Positions 49,266 to 60,748 of a stretch of 64,000 bases of DNA are shown piece by piece. The first letter of the stretch is position 1, and every line of letters begins with the position of its first letter. The position numbers and the translations under genes were made by a program. The stretch spans positions 124,001 through 188,000 of the forward strand of contig NW_026570323.1 of NCBI RefSeq assembly GCF_019649055.1. The letters run 5' to 3'. This DNA is from Paramacrobiotus metropolitanus (lineage: Eukaryota; Tardigrada; Eutardigrada; Parachela; Macrobiotidae). The notes beneath the pieces were generated by a model. The model had not been told where the DNA came from. It worked only from the letters and a program-made list of their open reading frames with translations, and searched no databases.

Positions 49266-51029
49266 ATGAGTGTTGTTAGTCAGTTTTGATGTACCGATAA
49301 ATATCCAGCGCACCGGTGGGGAAACCGAAGTGCCGAGACGACTGCAAATAATTCCACCAAAGCAGATCGCAAAAAAAGATTATGCGTGCCATTTCATTTC
49401 GTTGCATTTAACTGTTTCGGGTTTTTTTATGAACGAAACATTTGAAACTAACGATCAGTACGTGGTAAAAAAATCTTATCGAGAATCTTATCGTTGCCTG
49501 CGGCTTTCCGCGACTGTACAGTGAGCTCGAAGAGAAGGCCACCTTCCACTTTGACAGTGCTCTCAGTCCAACTGAAAAGGTCGCGCTGGCTTGATTGAAC
49601 TTCATGCATGTTAGGCATGATTCACAAGAGGTTAGGATGACAAACAATCCAGACTTATCACCATTAGACTACAGACTAAAATAAATGGTTAAAAATTTTT
49701 CGCATGGGAGGAAGGATTGCACTGTCCTCGGGTTGAGCAGTATTTTTATGCATGCCAGATCTAGTTTTGACCTCACTGGAACTCGAAACACGCCCTCAGT
49801 GTAGAAAATTTTAGTGTAAAAGATGCTGGAGACATCGGGCAACTATGTAAAAAATAAATAATTATTTATTTGTTGACGGCTGGCTTGTGGTAAAACAACC
49901 CCAACTTGGCCGAGCAGGGCTGTAGTGGATATCGCGTTAATATCGTATATCACGTAAATTTCTCACCATTGTTTTATGAACAAACATTGCCTTTGCTACA
50001 AAGCAGTGTTCTGGCTATAGTAAGAATCTGCAATTTGTTGCTACAGCCTGTCGGGCTACACAAAATTGTAACTTAATATGCAAAATCAATAACGATTAGA
50101 ACCCCGGCACGTCTTTTAAAAAGCGCGCATACACCATATGTATCTCGGCTCTTTATTCTGTGGTTAAAAGTGATCTGAAAATAATTGAACATTTTACTTA
50201 ACTACGCTACAGGATTCCAAGGTTTTTGAGCCGGCAAAAATCACCGTCGCTCAAATCTACTTGGCGCAAACGCATACGAACTCAGCTTCATTTTTTAAGG
50301 AAACGTTACACTGGTTTCAGCAGCTAATAAAATTGTACAGTACCGTATATAGGAATCCATCCAGTGAGTTTGAGCTGCTTACGGTTTTCCGGAAAACAAA
50401 CCGAAATAAGGCGCGCCATTTTGGCGTGTTTTTACGCCATATCTGAATTAAAACAAAGAAAAGAAGCCTCACAAAGCTATGGCCAAAAAAGTTATGCTTG
50501 ATTTTAAATTTTGTTGGAGCATAACATCTGGGGTTTATTCTGTAGATAAACAAGCTAGAGTTGGCATCTGGTACACTTTGAACAAGTTTTTGTCACAAAC
50601 AAAAATTTCTAATGTTTCGTCGCTGCTTGGCGTGCAAATGAGGTCACCGTAAAATTATTCGACAGTGCCAAATTCAAATTGTAAAGGTCACACAAGAGTT
50701 GGGCGCATGGTGTGTTCTCAGGTGTATTGCGTTGCACGCCTAGTTGGGACAGTCTTATCACTTTTGGTCTAGAGTGACAACGGAATTTTTGTCAAATTTT
50801 AAGTGGAAGGAAGGATTTTACGGTAGATGGGTCCGGTTGCATTTTTAAAGGGTCTGCTCTGATTGTGATCTCCCTGCAATTTGAAACGTGGTCTCAGCAT
50901 TAAATCTTTAAGTGCAATAGGTGCTGGACACATACTCTGGAGGACAAACAAGTAAAAGTAAAATAATTATTTATTTGTTGACGACTGGCCTACAGTAATT
51001 TATTGTAAAAACGGCACCAACCTGGCTGC

Positions 51030-51079
51030 ATATTGTACTAATTTAAAAAGTCAGGGGGCCCTTTAAATTAGTACAATAT
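51030..51079. repeat. perfect 18-bp inverted repeat (hairpin)
   Basis: ATATTGTACTAATTTAAA at 51,030-51,047 is exactly complementary to 51,062-51,079, with a 14-base loop containing GGGGGCCC. It lies in the unique centre of the foldback element. Confidence 0.85.
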
Positions 51080-51390
51080 CTTATAGATTCACTGTTTTCA
51101 AATTACAATTGATGTTTATTTAGAAAATGCAGCAGTGTAATAATTTTTTCGGGTGTCGATTCAAGTACATCAGGCATTCCAGGCGGTAGTGCTCGCTGTG
51201 ACAACGAAGTCTAAAGTGCTTCACACAAACCTTAGGTTCGAAAGTGAAGATTCATAAATTACAGCAGTGCCGCTACCTCAAATATGATCTATTAGGCAAG
51301 AGGTAAAATTTTCCTCTCCCATTTCTACTTATTAATGAATGAGAAAATCTTCTGCCAGCTACCTGACGTCAAACTTTGCCAATAAGGCCC

Positions 51391-51865
51391 TCATGCCGGA
51401 CACCAGTAATTTCATTCCGGAAATAATGTCCCCCATGCTGGACACCAGTAATTTCATTCCGGCAATAATGTCCCCCATGCCGGACACCAGTAATTTTGTT
51501 CCGGCAATAATGTCCCCCATGCCGGACACCAGAAATTTCATTCCGGCAATAATGTCCCCCATGCCGGACACCAGTAATTTTGTTCCGGAAATAATGTCCC
51601 CCATGCCGGACACCAGTAATTTCATTCCGGCAATAATGTCCCCCATGCCGGACACCAGTAATTTTGTTCCGGAAATAATGTCCCCCATGCCGGACACCAG
51701 TAATTTCATTCCGGCAATAATGTCCCCCATGCCGGACACCAGTAATTTTGTTCCGGCAATAATGTCCCCCATGCCGGACAGGAATTTCATTCCGACAATA
51801 ATGTCCCCCATGCCGGACACCAATAATTTTGTTCCGGCAATGATGTCCCCCATGCAGGAAACCTG
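51391..51865 (-). repeat. 42-bp minisatellite array, right arm (about 11 units)
   Basis: The same unit as in the left arm but inverted. Units alternate almost strictly between ATTTCATTCCGGCAATAATG and ATTTTGTTCCGGAAATAATG variants, giving an 84-bp higher-order period that the left arm does not share. Confidence 0.9.
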
Positions 51866-52114
51866 GAAGTTTTTTATGGCAATAATATTCCTACGGTAAC
51901 TAGTGTCTTTCAGTTGTTTTAAACTGGTAACGCTGTGGTAACGCTGGTGGCAGCTTTTCAAAGGTCACCGATTGACCTGAAAATCAGCTTTCCGTTGTAG
52001 GTCCCCCATGTCACCATTCTGGCCAAAGGGTTACGGTTTTGGATATGGTGGCAGGGGGGACACGGCAAAAATGTCCGGGGGGACAGGGGGGACACTTTTG
52101 CCGGTCACATACGT

Positions 52115-52660
52115 CAGTTTGTACATCTTCCGTTCCTTCAGTTCATTTTTCGGACTTAACTTTTGGTGTGACACACATTTGTCCCTCGCTAAAGCGTTTT
52201 CGCTGTTGACCGTCTGAACTTCGTACACCTGCTCGTTCACTAAAAGTGCTTTCGTGACCTCTCGTCAATTCTGCCATGATTTCGTATGGTGACCTTTTAT
52301 TCCGCACTTCCTTTGACGATTCCTCTCATCAATGCAGCCGCTGCCACTCGCGCTCCATTCATTTAGTAGGCACAGCGTCAGCACTCGCCGTTTGGTTGAC
52401 TTTCTCTTAGCCGCAGCAGTTACTTCAGCTGTAATCTCCTTATTTTTCCATTTGTTTATGGCAGTTTTATGCGGATTCGCACACTCAGCTGCCATGACTC
52501 CTTCTAAGAAATAAAAGTTGTTCGGAAACTACGTGTTTCAGGTAGCTCGTGGACGGTCGTCTGGTGTACATTTTCCAGCCGGGTTTGGAAGCTTCTGGAA
52601 TTTACGATCCCAGAAGCTTGCGTGATTTGGTAAACGCAAAAGTTTTCGGTGTGAAATGAT
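52115..52660. other. intergenic, nothing firm
   Basis: A short open frame on the minus strand (52,265-52,495) is Lys/Arg-rich but unrecognised. No supported feature. Confidence 0.35.
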
Positions 52661-52950
52661 TTGCAGCTGTCGCTCGCCCGTTTCCAGTGGGAGCTGATCC
52701 GGCTGTCTGCGGTGTCCGATGGGGTCCCGATTACCAGCGACACGCCGCTTTTAACGGAATTGTGGCGGGAGGGGTTCTGGCACTTGGACACGGTGACGCA
52801 GACGAAGCTGCGCGCTGGTGTGCACGGTGTGGAACGTGTTGGAGGAGCCGGCGCTGCGTGGCTGGCAGAAAGCCACCGGGCAGCCTGTCCGGTCTACGCA
52901 GCGTTCGTGCTCAGTGGTCTATGTGAGGGCAGTCGTTTATTACTGATTCT
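52661..52950 (+). pseudogene. F-box-like gene fragment with frameshift
   Basis: The plus strand encodes ELWREGFWHLDTVTQTKLR, close to the F-box core of the gene at 43 kb (VFSHLDTVTQMKVRTVCAAW). After about 52,815 the matching continuation (VCTVWNVLEEPALRGW) lies in another frame. No start or end of a gene is present. It is a decayed partial copy of the same family on the opposite strand. Confidence 0.65.
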
Positions 52951-52989
52951 CCCCTTCGTTATTAATGAAACGATACCCTCTTCGTTACG

Positions 52990-54320
52990 TTAATAACGAC
53001 GGGTGCTGCCGTTTAAACGTTCGTACCCCGGCGTCAATTCTATCGTCAATCGTATGCCTTCGTTGATACCGCAACATGCTTAATAACGCCGACGACTGCC
53101 AACTTCGAATAAATGATGACTGATGCCCAAAAGTACTGCCACTCACGGACTATACTTCTACAGGCGTAAGGTGTATCTGTGTAGAACCCAAAACTCAACC
53201 CAAAACAATAGAGAACATTCTAGAAACTACAAAGAATAACAGTACGTACGAGTAAAGAGATCAAAGTTCGTATTAATCGCTACCAGGACGGCCATATTCC
53301 GTCAAAGGCGGCAGTGGCACCTAGCACTGGCAGCCTAGTAGCAAGCGATAAAACTTGGCATTTGCTACAGCTGGAGTCCGTTTCAGCGGATTCTGATCGC
53401 GTCACCTCACTTCGGCAACGTTACATTTCGGTCAAGCGCGACGTATGCGCCAGTACGCACTGCAGCCACCCCTCAAACTGACCGCATTTTTATTTAGCCG
53501 GGCTCTTTGGCGAACGCGATTTGCTCGCCGGCGAAGAACCGTTCACACGCTATGCAGGTCCTGGGAAAGGCCAAGCGAAAAGTGTATGCAGCGGAAACTG
53601 GGGCGTGTCTGGGGATGGCGGGACGTCTCTAGGCTTTGGTCGAACGTTCCGATCGAGGAGAAGAACCCACGAAAATTTGGATTGTTCCACGCGCGACCAT
53701 GCAGCGACCGCAAACCACGGAACGCCGGTTGGTTGTCCAGCAATAATCATTCTGCGTTGCTACCGGTGCAGCACGGTTGGCACCATCACCGCGCAACCCT
53801 CATTATGTAATAAACCAACGGAAATAAAAACAGAGCAATAAGCGATAGCTCATGCCAGCATTAAGTAAATTCATGACAAAATTCAGTCGGCCACACGTAC
53901 AGTTGTTTTCAATCGTAAATTTATAAATTAGATTAACCGGAAATTCGTCAGTTAATTTGCCGGTGCGAATTCATAAAGAAATGCGATCATCCTAAGCTGC
54001 TGTTATTAACGCTAACGCTTGCAACTTGCAACATACAGCCATTAACCGGACGGTAACCAGCAAGCGTAGATACGGGTTTCCGGTCGAAGCAAAAGTGAAG
54101 TTTTTAAAAATAAAAAAAAACTTTCAGAAATATGAAATTTGTGTAAAAATTTCCTGAAATGGGTAATAGAGCAGATTCGGCACTTGATCATTGTTTCCAG
54201 AGGAAAATTACGAGGAGATCAAGCAAAATTCCGATTTTTTATTACCGACAATTGATTTAAAATTTTTTTCCATTTTTCTTCGCCATAACTCCGCAAACGA
54301 GGTTGGTCGCACATTTAGGT
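52990..54320. other. gene-poor stretch
   Basis: Two open frames near 53,445-53,841 overlap on the plus strand without recognisable features. Nothing else supported. Confidence 0.35.
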
Positions 54321-54329
54321 AATGTTCGC

Positions 54330-54657
54330 CACACCAACGTATCGTAGTTACTTGCAATTGGTCAGACAATAAGTTCACTTCCGCTACCGCAGGTTCCACC
54401 GCTGCCCAGGCCGAAGGCAAGAAAACTAGACTGTACGCGTATCTCCAAGGCAGATACATTTTTGCCCCACTAGCATTTGAAACTCTCGGGCCATGGGGTA
54501 AGTCGGCTTATGCTCTTGTGAGGGAAATCGGGAAGCGGCTACAGCAGCAGTTTAAACAGGTGAATCTCGCTCACTCGAATTTCTGCGCCAAACGCCTATC
54601 CATCGAACGCGGCAACGCAGCCGCACGGGACCATGGACGGAATGGAAAATTTATATG
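54330..54657 (+). mobile_element. short 3' remnant of the RT/endonuclease retrotransposon
   Basis: The plus strand reads TAGSTAAQAEGKKTRLYAYL, then FAPLAFETLGPWGKSAYAL, then RLSIERGNAAARD to a stop at 54,657. These match the last part of the endonuclease ORFs at 10.8, 41.7 and 47.5 kb. The upstream PD-D catalytic region is degraded (only VVTCNW is recognisable). It is the fourth copy of this element type in the window. Confidence 0.75.
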
Positions 54658-54659
54658 AA

Positions 54660-57600
54660 ATCTTATTGTTGCAACTTACTGTGTTTTGTTTGGAAGTTGA
54701 ATTGGTGTGACTGGCTTGTGCTAATAAACCATCGTTAGAGAATGCCAAGAAAACTAAAAACTTGGAACAAGAGCAAGGGGTGTGCGGGAAACCGACAGTT
54801 TTCGAAAACGCATATCCTAAATGGAAGCGGCCTTTTCCCTTACAGCTAATACATAGATATCGCACAGACAACATAATTATTTAGCCTGAAATGAAATGCA
54901 CTGTAACCGCGCGACGAAAATCAACAATTATCGATTTTCCAGAGTTGTATGAGTCGTGTAACGGAAATTTTAGGTGAGTTAGGAAGTACGTTACCTTAAG
55001 AGTTGTAAGGATTAAGGAATAACGCAATGGCATCTTCGATGCTTTGTAGTTTGGGAGTGTTCTAACATTTCGTACATATTTAAACATTTCATACAGCGAG
55101 ATGCGCTTTTTTACTTTGCTTCTGATGGAGTTCTGGTTTTGTCCGTGGAACGGAGCGGAACTGCTGAGAAAAACCATACACAGTATGTGCAACCTGCAAG
55201 TGGGCGTTTTTTTTATTTTTTACCACCTTGTTTTCTTGTACACAGTACACCTAAATTTTTTGATAAACACGTTCGTTGTTTATTATTAGTTTTTGTTTAC
55301 GAATGCGATATTAGTTACGGCAAAAACTATCCGGAAATCAGTGCACTTGACGTGGGGAGGAGGATGAACCCACATCTGTACGTACGATTCCCTAATGATG
55401 TCAGCCTTTACCAGTAAATTCAAACCGCCATGTTATTATCTAGTCATCTCGTTACCTGTGATTGGACCTAAATCCCTAGCGATGTATCATGTACGTGATG
55501 TCAGAACTGCTAGCCTATATAAGCTCGATTGATGCCTAATATCTGAAGCGGTCAGGAATTAGTCGTCTGATTTCTCATAATTCTTACTTTTCTGACTTTC
55601 ATGTGTCGAGGATTACGATGTGCATTGGATTAAAGGGTAGTATTTTCTAAAGGTTACCTAGAAGTTCGGGATTCGAGTCTAATCTTAGCTTTGGGTTACC
55701 GCAGTATGCTCGCGCCGCACAGGCCATCGCCTTTATCTTATCCACGTAAGAACCGAGACCGGAAGTGAGAAGTAAGGCATTCATTCGTGTTTCGCAGGGC
55801 TCCTGATAGGGATTCCTGGTTCCTGAGTTCGTACGTATACCTCCATCGATCCTCCAAGTTGTTTCGCAGTACCAGTTTGGGATTCAAGAGTGCTCTACCG
55901 ATTGAGATTTAGGCAGGGAAGAAGGTTACAACATTCCTCGTGCATACTAGTCCACCACGAGATAGTGCTACCGGATGGTTGTAATTCCCCTTTCTGATAC
56001 GACACACTTGTAGAATTAGCAATTCAGGTAATCCTTGAGGCTTTGAGCAATTTAAACAGCAGACAGATACAAAAAATTTACTGCACTTCGATTTTTCGCA
56101 TATTTTTGTTACACTTTTATTAGCACACTAGCTGACCCCGCGCAAATTGCGCGGAATAATAAAAGAAGAATAATTCAGTGCAAAAAAAAATAATTGTTCT
56201 CAACTACTTCTGTAGATCTAAATAGTTTAATGAGGAAATCATAGATTTATAATGGTACTGGACTGCCCGGACAACCGTCGACTCTTGCATACGAATTTTT
56301 TCAAATTTTCTTTCCGGAAGTGGGCCGGTTTTCGGTTTAGCTCTTCAGAACGAATCCTTCGCACCATTCCAGTAAATAATAATTTAATACCATTAGAAAT
56401 ATTATTTGCCCAGTTGCAAAATAGTAGCTTTGTAATTCAAATTTCAAATACAAATAATGCTACCTGCTCATTTTTACTATCGCGAATCGCGCGATCAGCC
56501 GCGCGAATCGCGTATTCCAATGTACCGGTAGCCTTGCAGATGCAGAGTGCAGACCTGCAGTCTAGCAGTACTGATTGAAAATGAACCAAAACCTCCGGCT
56601 TGACAGTCAAATTATCAAAAATTATGGGATTTCGAATTGGTTTTCTGTTGCTTTTGATTCCCTACACAATCAATGGAACAAAAAACTAAATAGCCATTTT
56701 AAAACATTGTAATATTTCGTTCATCGCTTGTTTAGTGGAAAATGTAAAGCAGGTTGCCTTGCTTGCTGCTCCGCGAGCTCCGCTCGCGCCGCAGCTCGGC
56801 GTCGCCTGCGGCTCCGCCTTCTATAAAAAACTGACGAAATGTTTTCGAGTTTCGCAAAATTTCTCGTTTTCATCAATGAAGCATTCCACCTTGGATGACG
56901 CGCCCAACGACCGTTAGGCAATCACTGCTATAAAAAAAGTTGTTTTTAGCTATGTACTCGTGGGTCTGTTGCAGTTAGTACACATTACCCAACGTAAGTG
57001 CATGTGGGATATGCAGCTGCCAGCTTGCTGTCCATAAGCCTTCAAGTTCTAAACATGAAGTTCAACACCAACACTAAACATGCAATACAACCTTTCTCCG
57101 ACATTATGTTCCACAGAAAACAAATTAACTCCAACTTGCGATACGCAGGTCGTCGCAAATTTTTGTCTTCAGCGGCATATCAGTACCAATGGCAACCGCC
57201 CGTGGAAACATTGCAACTATAAACTGGTCAAACCCTGCGAACGACAGCTCCTTAAAAAACAGTTTTGAGCACTTCCCTACTCGCAGAATTTGTTAGGTCT
57301 TCAGTCTTTCTTTCCTAAGAACTTGCCTTTTCTGAAGCCATTTGTAGATAAAAAATTTATAATTTCAGTCAAGAACCAAGACTAAGTTCTCGAGTCATAA
57401 CTACGTACTATTCCGTTTTCAGTCCCAGCAAAGCTGGCCAAAATGCGTTTTAGCTGTCGAGACAGTGGTGGGGTGGTCAGCTTTGCAGGGGTGGATTCTC
57501 AACTTTTCCCGTTGGCTTTCTATGCTAAAGTTTCTTGAAGTTTTCTTTTAAACGTTTGTTTTTCTCCAAAAATTGAGTTTCGATGGCAAATCTACCCACT

Positions 57601-58380
57601 AAGGGCTATCGAATGACACGTAGACATAGAAGTTTGATTTGGTAGATAGAGCGGACGAACTCGACAGAGTTGGGATTTCGTTAAGGCTTACGCGATTATT
57701 ATATAGTGATGTGCGTGTACTGGAGTCTGGGACAAACTTTTTTAAGACCACAGTTTTGTTGAATTTCTTGTACAAACGGTTTTCTCTTTAAAGTATACTG
57801 TATACTCGTACGAATCATTTGGATAATTGGATGCCATTGGAAGCACCATAAAAAAACGCAAAAAAATTTTTTGGGAAACCGCGAAGGCGAAGGTTTGCGT
57901 TTACACGAATTTGGTGCCATGTATAGACACACGTCATGTCATGTCATGTATACTAACCTTATAGTATACGTCCCCATATTCTGGTCACCCATATAGCCTA
58001 ATTCCTATACATAAGAATGTCATCAGAAATGACGCTTTTGTTAGTAAAAAAATTTGGCTCGTCTAATTTAACTCATAAACTCTACAGATCACCAATAGGT
58101 TCTATAAATCACAAACCGGAACTAGAAAACTCGTGACCGGGTGACCGGTGGCCAGTTTAGGGAAACGTAGACGCTAGGTAAAAAATTTTTTGAGACAAAT
58201 CGAAGTAGTAACAGAATTAAATACAGTTTTTGCAGTACGCAAATCACTGTGATACCGTATAAGCTACTGGCTGCGTTTTAATTTATTACCAATTTGCCAG
58301 TTTGAATGTTCGCCGATTCTCTCTCTTTTGTAGAACTGAAGATGGGCGTTAATTTCTTTGCATCGTAATCACTTCATTCA
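54660..58380. other. gene-poor AT-rich region
   Basis: No gene supported. A short palindrome CCGCGCAAATTGCGCGG lies near 56,146-56,162 after TAGCTGACC. An Arg/Ala-rich minus-strand frame around 56,760-56,820 comes from a local GC-rich patch and is not convincing. Confidence 0.35.
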
Positions 58381-58410
58381 TCACCTGCGGGAGCGGACCA
58401 AAAAATTAAC

Positions 58411-58845
58411 ATGCGGGGCCTGGATGACATGCAGGATCAAAGGGAAAAGAGAAGGACAACTTCCAAGACCGCCGTGAGGAAGAGAAAAAAGAACGGCGCT
58501 AGCACGGCGAATCTTACCGGCATCGAAGCTGTACCGTCCGCGAAAGAACTGGAAATCCGCGAACTGAAGAAACAAATGTTGGCCATTCCTGGATTGAAAA
58601 TATTACCTGGAGGTGTCATATCCGTGCCTGAACAGGGACTGTCCGAGTATATGAGGCTGGCGTTGAAGCTGCAGCCACCAACTGCCGCATACCGGGGTAG
58701 CGGCAGAGCTTTCTGCACAAACGTTCTGTCCTTCCTTTTCTCCCCTGTAGCTATTGTTTTCATTGTATGGGCCACACACATTTCTTGTATGGGCCACACA
58801 CAGAAATGCACACATTTCTTTGTGAGTTTATGTAATTTCCAGTGA
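58411..58845 (+). CDS. hypothetical basic protein or exon
   Basis: An ATG at 58,411 opens a 144-codon frame. The first 95 residues look protein-like: a Lys/Arg-rich part (RTTSKTAVRKRKKNG) followed by AKELEIRELKKQMLAIPGLK and an amphipathic GLSEYMRLALKLQPP. The later part is hydrophobic and covers a short tandem repeat (GTATGGGCCACACACA twice near 58,768 and 58,789), which is unlike coding sequence. A splice donor GGGGTAGCG near 58,695 would remove it. I recognise no family; it could be the first exon of a gene or part of a mobile element. Confidence 0.35.
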   Translation: MRGLDDMQDQREKRRTTSKTAVRKRKKNGASTANLTGIEAVPSAKELEIRELKKQMLAIPGLKILPGGVISVPEQGLSEYMRLALKLQPPTAAYRGSGRAFCTNVLSFLFSPVAIVFIVWATHISCMGHTQKCTHFFVSLCNFQ

Positions 58846-58888
58846 AAGCCATGACGCGCAAGAATTTTAAAACATTCACTCTTTTAGG

Positions 58889-59150
58889 GAAGTGGCCCGG
58901 TACATGGTGTGGAATTCGCGTAGCTGCACGAAAACGTTCACTTTTGAACACTCCCAAAATCTTTTTTGCTTGGTTTTATGACATTCTGTAGCCAAATGAT
59001 TTGTGTACACTGGAGTGAAAACCGTTTGTGCGCGCAACATCCGGTTCGGTTATGGCTGTAAGAAAACTCCAAAAAGTTTAAATGCATTCACATGTACCAA
59101 AAGTCTTATTATGGACCGATCTTCTTCTAAATTTAGCACATAAGTGCACC
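58889..59150 (+). repeat. dispersed repeat, copy 2
   Basis: Counterpart of 41,318-41,600 in the same orientation. It ends shortly before the LTR retrotransposon region and is not part of that element in the other location. Confidence 0.7.
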
Positions 59151-60748
59151 TAAGTATGAAAATTGTTTTTTCACCGAACCGAAGGTGTACTTATTACCAT
59201 TTTTTCAAATTTTCGAACTTTTAAAATACATTTTAAAATGAGAGAAAACTTTTAGAATCCTGGTTGCGTATAAGAACGATCTTTAGGCGTATATGCGCTT
59301 ACTTGCAAAATTTAAAGGATATCGGCTGATAACGAGACATTTGGTACACGTGAATGCACTTGTGAGACGAGGCTTCACTAGCGTTCACGCCCGTGGCGCT
59401 AGGCGCTACGCCTTTGGATTACGGTCTGTGTTGTGTCTCGCTTGTGATTGGCTTGCGCATTGTTAGTGGGCGCGGCATAGCACGTGCTGCACAGTGTTAC
59501 ACACTGTTGAATTGGCTCTACGTTTTACGATCGAGCTGCGCCGATCAGTGTTGATTTTCTGTTCTCCAGTGCTAGAGCGTTCGGCTCTGAGCTCACGTCG
59601 GTCTCGGATGGACCGCCGGTGCAGCCGATCTCCATTCATCGGATTCCACCGATTCATTACGACGGATTTTTGGCCTCAGTGAAGGATCCTAGATTTTCAC
59701 TTCAGTGTTTTTCTGTTTTCTTTCGCTGATGTTTTCTCGATGATTTGATGTTTTTGATTTACGATCTAATAAAATACGATTTTATTCGATCTTGTGTTTC
59801 CATCGTCGATCCTCGCTCACACAGACGTATCGCTCAGAATCGCACTCCTTTCATGGTGGAGATGCGTGTCGTGTAACGACCCTGTACTGATATTACGATC
59901 TATAAGGAGAAGCGCGGTTTGAGCGGATGCGCCGAGTTTTCTATTTCTGACGAGCGAGTTTAACGATTACTTTGTGTTTTTCAATCTGTTTGTGTCGACA
60001 ATTAGGCACAAACGGTTAATTCCTGGTGGATTCCTGTACGATAGCGTGTTGGAGCGAAGAAATTCACCGACACCGTCGTGAATAACCGATTCCAATTTCC
60101 CGATTCAACCTGTTGCTGCTTCTACGGATCAGCGACGCTATACCCCCATACCCAGCCCACCCGGACGATTCTCCTGAATTCCTGTGGATCGGAGGACGCC
60201 TAACAAGCCCTGCGATCGACGGTTGAGTCCTGAGGAAGTGCGTGGTGGCAATTGAAGAACCTACGGATTTGTGAAGCACGGACGAGTTTCTACACGTTCG
60301 ACGACCCCTGGATATTTCTGGTAAGTTCTGCTTGCAAAAGCAAGTTAAGATCTTTATCGGAAGAGGAAATCGATGATAACGGATGCGATAATAATACTGT
60401 AAAAATCGAAATTTTGGATGTGTCGTTGATCGTGTCGATACCTGGTTGAACTTTTGCCCTGTTGCGATTGTTCGACGTCCGTGCGTTGATTTCTTGATTT
60501 TCCGTGTTGATTCAGTGATATCGTGATTTTGACCTTTTTGAAAAATTGTCGATCAATAATTTTGTTGGAAAATGAGATTAGTTGATCGACTAATTAGGTT
60601 TGTTGATTAATACGATGTCGCGTGTGTGAAGAGATGAAATGAGGTCGTAAAAACTTATTTGAAAATTAATCGTGAATTTAATTCGGATTATTATCGACTG
60701 AGTTTTGCGATTGATTTTGAAGCTGATTTTAATAATATCGATTCAAAA

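Larger units (their letters stand above)
48406..52114. repeat. 3.7-kb foldback element with minisatellite arms
   Basis: The outer 200 bases on the left (48,406-48,610) are the reverse complement of 51,905-52,114: both read ACGT.TGTGACCGGCAAAA outermost, then the CCCCCCTGTCCCCCCGGAC block, CTGCCACCATATCCAAAACC and AGCGTTACCACAGCGTTACC inward. Next inward on each side is an array of one 42-bp unit, in opposite orientation on the two sides (separate entries). The centre, about 49,270-51,380, is unique except for an internal diverged duplication. No transposase is present. Long inverted arms filled with tandem repeats are typical of Foldback (FB-like) elements. Confidence 0.85.

Noticed and set aside
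48598-49279. Long repetitive ORFs on both strands over the left minisatellite (about 218 aa plus strand, shorter minus)
   Set aside because: They exist only because the unit is 42 bp without stops. Both strands and several frames are open, and the units switch frame mid-array.
48623-51865. CRISPR array
   Set aside because: Units are contiguous tandem repeats without unique spacers, in a eukaryotic context.
51339-51961. Repetitive ORFs over the right minisatellite (186 and 200 aa)
   Set aside because: Same cause; no start context, no non-repetitive domain.
53445-53841. Two overlapping plus-strand ORFs
   Set aside because: No domain, no conserved start, and minus-strand frames are equally open. 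Could be decayed mobile DNA.
55640-55680. tRNA-like B box (GGGATTCGAGTC)
   Set aside because: No A box at the right distance and no acceptor-stem complementarity seen.
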